Shown: positions 56,596 through 64,000 of the stretch, one piece after another
Numbering within the stretch: position 1 is the first letter of the stretch
Layout of the letters: the number at the start of each line of letters is the position of its first letter
Origin: Xenoacremonium recifei
Taxonomy: Eukaryota > Ascomycota > Sordariomycetes > Hypocreales > Nectriaceae
Length of the DNA: 64,000 nt
Direction: 5' to 3'
Assembly: GCA_012184525.1 (NCBI GenBank)
Contig: WOFQ01000060.1
Location: 62,001 to 126,000, forward strand
Translations under genes and position numbers: made by a program
The notes under the pieces: generated by a model
The model's database searches: none
Seen by the model: only the letters and a program-made list of their open reading frames with translations
Told to the model about the DNA's origin: nothing

Positions 56596-57056
56596 TCACG
56601 CACCAATCCGAAAAATCATCTCCAGCACGTCTTTGTGTCCATCAGAAGAATCGTTCCAGGAGCTTCGATAAAATGACATAGCTTCAGCATAGATATCCGG
56701 GTTCGTCCTGCGATAACAATTCGCATCCTCTTCAATACTCTGCCAAACAGTCAATCGCCCATCAATTAGGCCATTGCGCACGCCGCCCAGCATGTGATAG
56801 CGCGCCCAGATCGCATCACCCCATCGTTTTTGATGAATGGCGTCGATATATTGTGTCGCCCACGAAGGCACAAGTGGATAACCCGAGCGAGGGTGTTGTA
56901 GGTCTTGTTGGACGTGGGCTACAGGTATATCTAAGAAGAGTTGCTCTGTAACCTCAGAGTCATTTGCATGTTGGACTATATGTAGCATACATGATTAGCG
57001 TGAGAAGAGAGATATAAGTCATAGCCGAGCGGCTACTATTACTTACGTTGAGTCAT
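56596..57056 (-). CDS. Truncated paralogue of the secreted protein, no cysteine domain
   Basis: Exon 2 (56975-56596) codes EQLFLDIPVAHV, ATQYIDAIHQKRWGDAIWAR and NPDIYAEAMSFYRSS. It matches the neighbour's N-terminal half along its length, then stops before the cysteine-rich half. A possible 10-nt first coding exon (57056-57047, MTQ plus one base; gtaagt donor) keeps frame and gives 129 aa, but no signal peptide. A good 3' splice site (TTCTAAC...GTTTGTTCAG) sits directly before that ATG, so a further upstream exon with the signal peptide may exist. It may be a decayed duplicate. Confidence 0.55.
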
Positions 57057-58259
57057 GCTGAACAAACAGAAGTTAGAAAAAGGCAAGTCAAGTTGCGCGA
57101 TGGAGCGGAGCGGCTGGCTGAGGTCTTTTTATCATCACCTACCTGATGGAGCGGAATAACACAGCTCCAGACGATCTCAGATTATTCACGATGATTGGTC
57201 ATTGTGGCATTAGGCAGCTGCACGTTGGTATTGCCAGCTTCCAACTTAGCACATCTTAGCTGCGGGAGGGAATCATATGATTAAGTAAATTTAAGCTGAG
57301 GAAATAGATAGCAGCGCACTCGTAGTATCAAACATACAAAGAAACACTGAGCAGATGCGCTTCGACATCCGCTGCAGCTCCCGCGGTGGTCCGGAACGCC
57401 CCGTGATCACATGGGCTGCTCTGCTCGTCTCTGGATGTTCGTGATAGCGCTGATCAGCAGGCATGGAAGCGGGGTACACGGGGTCACTGATTATCAGGTT
57501 TTCTGGCGTGTCTTGGCAAATACCTTAAATTGATTAATTATATTAATATATATAACAAGCTTTAGTTATATAACTATGTATTATTCTAAACTTGAGAAAC
57601 CAGCCCTTAATTTGTTATCATCCGGGGCGGAATATCGTTAATCCATCGGACAGGCACACCAGTCACATGATTCCGTTTACGCCGAAGCGTGCTTGACTCG
57701 CCAGGTCAGGTGGGTCAGCCGAACATTTTTCCGTCAACCCTCCGACAAATTCTTCCTTCTCCGTTCCCATCTCGCTCTTCCGACTCATCGTTCCCACGAA
57801 AGTCATCGGATCGGGGCCGAGTTCTTCCTCTTCCGCGTCGACAGTCGCATCGCCGGCCGCCGCATTTATCATCCTCCGCTTCCATCATGTAAGTGCGCCT
57901 CCACGAGCCTCTCTCCCTCAACTCCAAACGCAGCCACGCATTCCACCTGACATCATGCCTGCCGCTGCCCGTCCGTTACCGGGCGCTGCAATAACATCGC
58001 GCGCGCGACTGCAACGCGTCCATGGTGTGTTCTTGCTAACAATGCCTTCTCCCGCAGTGGCTGCTGGGCCATTGGCGCCTCCTTCGCATCGACCTGAATT
58101 CGCCTGTGACCTGCGTCGACCGTAATTGTCGCCATTGATTATCCGACTCTAGCGATTGGCGCCCTTCACCAAGTGTAGCATCGTGAACCCGCTGCCAGGA
58201 GTCGCCCGCGCCCGCGAAGTAACTTTCCGCACAATTCTTTCCGCTGAGTGATACGCGCC
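57057..58259. other. Divergent gap and 5' leader of the Rgt1-like gene
   Basis: 1.2 kb. A strongly AT-rich block lies at about 57525-57600. From about 57680 the plus strand is CT-rich and C-rich, fitting the promoter and 5' UTR of the next gene; an intron in the leader is possible. No gene recognised. Confidence 0.5.
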
Positions 58260-60657
58260 ATGAGCACGACGACACGGGGGCCCGAGGGCGACGAGGGCAA
58301 TACGACATATCCGTCGCCCGGGGCTGAGGCCATGGAGGTTGGTCCCTTTTACAACACTCGTGAAGGTGGCGCCGAGCATCAGGAGCCGCATCATGAGCAG
58401 CATCACGACCCAGCAGAGCAAGTACCAGCTCAGGAGCATGTAGAGCCAGAGCTACATCAACATCAACATCAACCTCCACCCGAAACACCACAACAGCATG
58501 TTTCCCTCCCATCAAATCTCGAAGAGCTGCAGCTGGCGGCCCAGCTTGGACAAGGCATGGCTAGTACGCCCATGATGTCGGCGACCGATCCCAACATGAA
58601 CGTCGAAGACCCCAACCTGCGAAGCATCATGCCCCACGCAGACTCGAGCCAGCAGCAGACGCCATCGTACATGCATCAAGAACGGTCGAGCATTGATTCG
58701 TTGGTGCCGCATGGGTTGCCTGGTCCTGGAGGTCATCTGCCACCGCCACAGTACATGCTCGGCGGCGAGGGCGTTCCTCCGCGCAAACGCTCGAAAGTTT
58801 CTCGTGCCTGCGATGAGTGTCGAAGGAAGAAAATCAAGTGTGACGCGCAATCAGATACTGGCGAGGCACCATGTTCGAGCTGTGCGCGGTCGTCCGTCCC
58901 TTGTCTGTTCAGCAGGGTGCCCCAGAAGCGTGGGCCTAGCAAGGGGTACGTGTATTGCGAGATGCGCATCTCGAGCGCTGCTAACAAATTACAGGTATAT
59001 CAAGGATTTGGCCGACCGTATTCATGATATCGAGAACAAGCTCGGGTCTGGAGGAACCTTGAGCCAGGCTGACATAGATCGTGTGTTGGCGCCAGATCGC
59101 GAGTCTAAGAAACGCCCGATCTCAAGCATTTCGGACGATGCAACCAGTCCAACGAGGTCTCAGCCTTTCCAAAATTTCAACTTTAGGACCCTCCAGGTTC
59201 AGGCTTCCGGTTCGGGAGCCGAGAACTCAGGTTCCGGTGCTGACAACTATGTAAATGGTTATAACCCGGTCTCCCTGGCTCCATCATCCCAAGCCCCGCC
59301 ACGAACTCGCATTCAAATGGACGAGTTGCCTACTGCAGCGCCCATTGCACCGATGGATGCACCAATGGACGTGGTCATACCTGACATTGGGGCAGTGACT
59401 GAGATCAACGAAGAGCATTATCAAGCGTGAGTGCTCCCTTATGAATGCACCTACTCATAAATAGATGTATGCTAAAGACGACTAGGTATCTATCGAATTG
59501 TCAACCTGTGTACCCCATCTTGCCTTTCAGCAAGGCTCGAATGCAAGATATTCTGAGGATGGCCGACCAGCCTTTACAATCAGCCTTCACCAACGCGCTT
59601 CAGGCACTCAGCGGCAGCGCAGATAGCAGCAGCGCAGAGGACGACGCGAAGATGGCAGAAACGCTTGTGAGCGACTGGGAGCGTAGCATTAAGCAGTCGA
59701 CAGGCATAGACGACATCGTTCATTTACAAACTCGCATGATGCTCACCATCCGCGCTGACTCGTCGAGATCTGGGCCACCAAATGATGCCCTGCTCTCCAG
59801 AGCTATTGGGGCAGCGTACACGATGAGGCTGTGGAGATGGAAAGTAATCGGACCAGTGGAGGCGCCAGTCGATACGTTGGAGCACCTTGCAACCAGAATG
59901 TGGTGGTCGTTGGTTTTGATGGATGCATGGCATGCTATCGGAACAGGCAGGCCTATGATGGTCAAGGTCTCCAGCGTTGTATCACCACCGGGGATGCAGA
60001 ATGTGCTTGGGGATGTGTGTTTTCATCTATGTCGTAAGTTGGATCAGTCCTTGAAGACGAGTGTGCTTTTCACCTACTAACACGGTGACAGGTTTATCCA
60101 GACTATTCGAAAAAGTGTCTACTGTCGTGTCGGATCTCCCCCCCGGAACAACGACGCCGGATCCCGTCGTGGCAGGTGTCCTTACGGATTATGTTGAAAT
60201 CTTCCGAGAAGACCTCCCCAACAACATCGAGCCCTCAACGCACCCCATAGTCCACCTCGCCTACTGGCACGCGAGGGTCATCACTCAGTTGTTGACGTCG
60301 GAAGCCAGCCAAACCGACTCTGTTTGGGCAGTGGAATCCCTTACAAACACGATTTCAGCCAACCCTGACCTCCAATGTCCGCTGATGAAGCACTTCATCC
60401 TGCTGGCAGCGAAGGCACTGGAGGAGCTGGCTAAGTCGAAGGCAGAGTCGACGCGCGAGCGGGCCTTGCAGCTCATCCAGGAGATTGTCGACAAGCCCGA
60501 CAGCGTCTGGAACGACGTCCGGGTTCGGTTGGCGGATCGGTTGCGGCTGACGACGTCCTCAACGGCGGATGTCAGCCAGGGCTTGCAGCAATTGGCTGAT
60601 GTGGCGGCGCCTGAAGAGGCCTTTACCCTTGCTTCGGGTTATCTGAGTGTGCCATAG
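58260..60657 (+). CDS. Zn(II)2Cys6 regulator, Rgt1-like glucose-responsive factor
   Basis: Four exons (58260-58945, 58995-59426, 59486-60033, 60092-60657) give 743 aa. The Gln/His/Pro-rich N-terminus precedes KRSKVSRACDECRRKKIKC, then CSSC and C, followed by FSRVPQKRGPSKG|YIKDLADRI. The run KRGPSKGYI right after the cluster is characteristic of the Rgt1 group, which in yeast represses glucose-transporter genes when glucose is low. Intron 1 sits exactly in that run. The regulatory domain follows (YLSNCQPVYPILPF, MRLWRWKVIGP, WWSLVLMDAWHAIGTGRP). No sugar transporter lies in the window. Orthology to RGT1 is by motif resemblance. Confidence 0.85.
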
Positions 60658-61630
60658 AGTGTTAGGGTTATTGGGTGAGGGGCGAGCGATGAGCGATGAG
60701 CGATTGGAGTTGTAGGAGTCTCAGTATACCTTAATAATTTAATGTACACTATTACCCAAGTTCTTGACTATGATGCCAATACTCAGTCACCATCCAAATC
60801 CCTGATCACCATCTGAAGCTCTGATCGCGTTCCAAACCCTTAACCATCATCCAAATCTATATTTGAGAAATATTGACTACTATTGATAGGGATATCGGAG
60901 ATGACCTCTGCCACGAACCCCTCAGCCTGACCTCTAATGCTAACCTCTAATCCCTAATCCCTTGTCCGGTTGAGTCCCTATGGAAGATACAACTAAACGT
61001 AATTTAATGGATGTTCATCTTACAAAATTGAATGTGCATATTACGGCATCTGCGCCTATCAGATTTGAGAGCACGAGCTTATACATAGCCTCCTCCGGCG
61101 TCAAGCTACGATGGAAGGCCGGCATAAGATGCGATGCCTAATAAGGTAGTAATACCACCACCGCCATGTACTTCTTACATGAGTAAGTACCCTTCCCAAC
61201 TGTGCCAGACCGCGACGATGCTAGCTCTAGTATTTAGCACAGGCTCAGACCCCCAACCCACCCCTCCCAAACGGGACAAAACCACCACCAACTCAACAGA
61301 AAACCACGGAGCATCCCCAAGCGGAACCAAGCGCGGAGTATCTGCACAAGTCACCAGTCAAAGACAAAACTGTTAGGGTGCTGCAACTGCCCCGCCCCCC
61401 TATTCTGCAACCTGCATGCCTGCCGCCACGTCACGCCCCCGGCCATCTCCCCGATGCTCTCGTTGCTTTTGTCTGCTGCAGGTCACCTTCCATTCATCCT
61501 TTCAGCCTCAGAGCAGCGTTCCGGGCCGGCACGGTACGGAGCCGGGTGAGTGCCGCGGAAGTGGCAATTGCAACTCTCGCATTCTGGCTAAAGTAAAATA
61601 CTACAGTGCAGCAAAAGAGTGTGAGAGCGA

Positions 61631-61650
61631 GTGAGTGAGTGAGTGAGTGA
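61631..61650. repeat. (GTGA)n microsatellite
   Basis: Five uninterrupted GTGA units. Confidence 0.9.
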
Positions 61651-61713
61651 TGAGGCTCTTCCGATGACGGAGCCCGGCGCTGGTGCTAGAAAAACTCTTT
61701 CTGGAGGGGTCGC

Positions 61714-61740
61714 CAGCCCAGCCCAGCCCAGCCCAGCCCC
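61714..61740. repeat. (AGCCC)n short tandem repeat
   Basis: Five AGCCC units followed by a C-run; the complement has at least four GGG runs separated by CT, as in the block at 2564-2587. Confidence 0.85.
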
Positions 61741-63254
61741 CCGTCTCCTCCCCATCCATCCCATCCCCTCCCCTTTCTCCGTTCTCCCCCAGGCTATGGT
61801 GGATGACATGCAGTGGGGAAGCTCTGTGACCTTTCGTCTCGTCTTGAGCCGCGACTCCTCGGCCGGTCCTCCGGAGTGTAGACTCTGACTCTGGCCGTCG
61901 GCGGCATCCCGCCGGCGCTCGCCATGCCTGACAGACAACACACATCCTCTGTCTCGCCATTGGATCAAGCCTGCATGCATAGCGTCCTGGCCTTGAAGAT
62001 CCAGAGCCCGGCTGTGGCTTGATCGCGGGCTAGAGGCGTGGGATGTTGCTGCATCTCGCCCTCCAGGCCCCGACCACGAGACCGCCCGGCCGTGGGATTC
62101 GTGTCGTCTTGCGTTGGGCATTTCTCCCCATTGGGCTGCTTAGGGGACCAATTCGTCGCGAGCGCAACACAAGCAAGTCTATTGATTCGTCCGCGTCTGT
62201 GTGTGTGTGCGTCCGTGAGTGCATATATACATACATACATGCATATATAGAGAGATCCCTCAAAAAACCCCCTAACGCGCTGTGCTCCGTCCGTATGCTA
62301 TGCATCATTCCTCCGCAGCTCGGTACCGAGGTAGGAAAGCAAAGCGTCATCAATCAATCAAGCAAGCCAGCCAGCAAGTCTATCCTCATCCATATGTGCA
62401 GTTTATACTCCGCGCTGTCTCCCAATTTCACTTGTCCTCCAGTAATGCGTGCGTGTGTTCGTGTTGTGCGTGAGTCCCTGGCCGGTCAAAAGCCCCATGG
62501 CTAACGCCTCATAGTCTCTTGTCAATCGTCTGGTCGGGTATAACGTCTCATTTCGATGCCCTTGTCCTAGGGCAGTAAAAGGTGTGTAAGGTAATGAATA
62601 GAATAGAATGAAAAAAAAGTCCCCTCGCTTCTCGTAGTTCTTGCTTGGTCTTGGTCTTCTTCTTCTTGTCTCATCCTTCGCAAGCTCGGGACCCCGGACA
62701 ACTTTTTTTGATGGTGAAAGTGGTAACGTAATGTGAAACGGTAGTAAAAAAAAATGCATGGCTTTCTTTTCGTCCAAAACATGGCCCCCCAAAACACCGA
62801 TAAAATCCCCATCCATTTGCCGCCCAATCAAACTGTTCATTCATGCCTCCCCGGAAATCCCCAGAAAGTCCAGAAGACATCGACAAGTGCAGAGAATCGA
62901 TGTCTAATCCTAGGGAAGGGGAAAGATCGTCGTCATCAAAAGCGTAACTGTGTCGAGCCCGAGGGCGTCTCTCGTCCTCAGGGACCACCCATACTGGCTA
63001 TCCCATGACTCGAGAAAAACATATAGTTGTAAAACGTGAGTATAAGCGAGCGATGCTCATCATGAGTTTGTATCCTCTTGCAGAAAAACATATAATTTTT
63101 TTTGCCATTGCGCGCAGGCAAAGATGAACATGTCATGCTCCATGACATCCCCGTGGTATTTCCTAGCGCCTGTTGTAGTTATTGTTGCTCGTCCAAATCA
63201 TTTCATATCCGTGGGTATTGCGTTGCGCCAGACATTCGTAGCGTCCCCATTCGT

Positions 63255-64000
63255 TCACATCTCCCACATGTTGGCCATGGCTGCCGGACCAAGGGGGTCG
63301 GGGCTCTCGTCCACGGCAGTGGTGATGCCCTCGTTGTAGTTGGGCATCCAGAAAGCAGGGTCGTCCTCGACCATTGAGAGGCCGTGGCTCTCAATTGGGC
63401 CGTTGTCGGCGCCCTTATAGAAGCTGTCGTAGTCGATGCTGGTCAGGTCGGCCGTCGAGTTGGCCATCATGCTGTTCTGGCGAAGAAACGTGCCGCTGCC
63501 GAAGCCATCGAGGTCGCCATCGCCTCCGGGGATGAAGTCTTCGACTTCAGACACCTCACCTGAGGTGGAGGTGGTGTTAGCGAGGCGGGGAAGCTGCTCT
63601 GAGCCACTGCCAAAGTCAAAGAGACCATTGAAGCTCTGCGCGCCGGCTTGGCTGTAGCTAGAAGGCGTGAACTCGCCCGTCTTCATTTCAGACAGGTCAT
63701 AATGGCTCCAATCAACAGAAGCGGTGCTGAGCCCGGCGCTGTACATGGGGCCATCCGTTTCTGAGTTGAAGCCGGAACCGAAGAGGTCAAATGTGCTGTT
63801 GGCCATATAAGAAGGGTACTCGATGCTGGAGAGATCGAGAGGAGGCAGGTTGCCGTTCAGAGCCTGAAAGCCGGGGGCACTGCCCATGAGAGGCGAGGCC
63901 GTCTCAGACTTGACGCGGCGCTGTTCGCGAGTCGTAGCTGCTCTTGACCTGCCCGAGGCTTCTCTGGAGCCCTTCTGCATCAGCTCGGCTGCCGTGCTGA
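63255..64000 (-). CDS. C-terminal part of a probable regulator, start beyond window
   Basis: Open from the right edge to TGA at 63255, with 248 codons visible including 7 upstream of an internal Met at 63980. The sequence is Ser/Gly/Asp-rich and disordered. It has a short basic stretch (REQRRVK) and many short Asp-Leu/Phe motifs (STFDLFGSGFN, GLFDFGSGSEQ, DFIPGGDGDLDGFGSG), like an acidic activation region. No DNA-binding domain lies inside the window. A copper-fist-type regulator is one possibility from general resemblance, but the evidence is thin. Confidence 0.65.
   Translation of the reverse strand, partial: STAAELMQKGSREASGRSRAATTREQRRVKSETASPLMGSAPGFQALNGNLPPLDLSSIEYPSYMANSTFDLFGSGFNSETDGPMYSAGLSTASVDWSHYDLSEMKTGEFTPSSYSQAGAQSFNGLFDFGSGSEQLPRLANTTSTSGEVSEVEDFIPGGDGDLDGFGSGTFLRQNSMMANSTADLTSIDYDSFYKGADNGPIESHGLSMVEDDPAFWMPNYNEGITTAVDESPDPLGPAAMANMWEM

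Larger units (their letters stand above)
60658..63254. other. 2.6-kb gap between convergent genes with microsatellites
   Basis: No supported gene. It holds a (GTGA)n run, a second (AGCCC)n block, a (GT)n-like run near 62196-62212 and a (CATA)n run near 62221-62250, all simple repeats. Unusually large for convergent 3' ends; long 3' UTRs or a non-coding RNA are possible. No tRNA or snRNA was recognised. Confidence 0.5.

Noticed and set aside
57525..57600. Possible transposon remnant in the AT-rich block
   Set aside because: No terminal repeats, target-site duplication or transposase fragment seen nearby.
61714..61740. Telomere-type repeat
   Set aside because: Unit AGCCC/GGGCT is not TTAGGG and both blocks are only about 25 bp inside gene-rich sequence.

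Overview
The window is nuclear DNA of a filamentous ascomycete (Pezizomycotina, most likely Sordariomycetes; the genus cannot be read from it). Three things point there: short 45-90 nt GT-AG introns with CTAAC/CTGAC-like branch sites; gene families typical of moulds (four likely regulators, three of them with visible Zn2Cys6 clusters, a fungal NACHT NTPase, a type III polyketide synthase, an SRPK-like kinase); and mostly single-copy genes on both strands with 0.3-2.6 kb gaps. Gene models below were spliced by eye. Almost all multi-exon models close to an exact multiple of three.

Left part (1-29 kb), mostly housekeeping. A zinc-cluster regulator is cut by the left edge and has a 17-nt microexon. 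Next come a fumarylacetoacetase-like protein without its catalytic residues and a type III PKS. These are followed by a small membrane protein, the ribosome-biogenesis factor Bfr2/AATF, the mitochondrial Fe-S P-loop ATPase Ind1, a Tudor/SPF30-like splicing factor, and tRNA-Thr(AGU). Then come a disordered TCO89-like protein, a mitochondrial ABC1/ADCK kinase (Cqd1-like) divergent from cytochrome c heme lyase, a small secreted protein, a basic nucleolar RRM-like protein and a long disordered protein.

Middle (29-45 kb). This holds an odd locus. A repeat-bearing gene is interrupted by one in-frame TAG. Just downstream lie three ~115-bp degenerate units whose 29-30 nt cores are bounded by splice-site-like sequences. 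After it come PAN2 (12 exons), a Trt5/AusD-type methyltransferase and a kinase pseudogene with two stops.

Right part (43-64 kb), accessory. An amino-acid permease, a class V PLP enzyme and a zinc-cluster regulator form a likely three-gene module; the divergent promoter holds three copies of CGGAGTTG. They are followed by a 1,024-aa NACHT-type NTPase, an SRPK-like kinase with altered HRD and DFG motifs, a secreted cysteine-rich protein with a shortened paralogue, an Rgt1-like glucose regulator, and the C-terminal end of another probable regulator cut by the right edge.

No rRNA, CRISPR array, intact transposon or long terminal repeat was seen. The strongest candidate for something undescribed is the repeat gene plus the microexon-like array at 29.7-31.9 kb; it needs RNA evidence.
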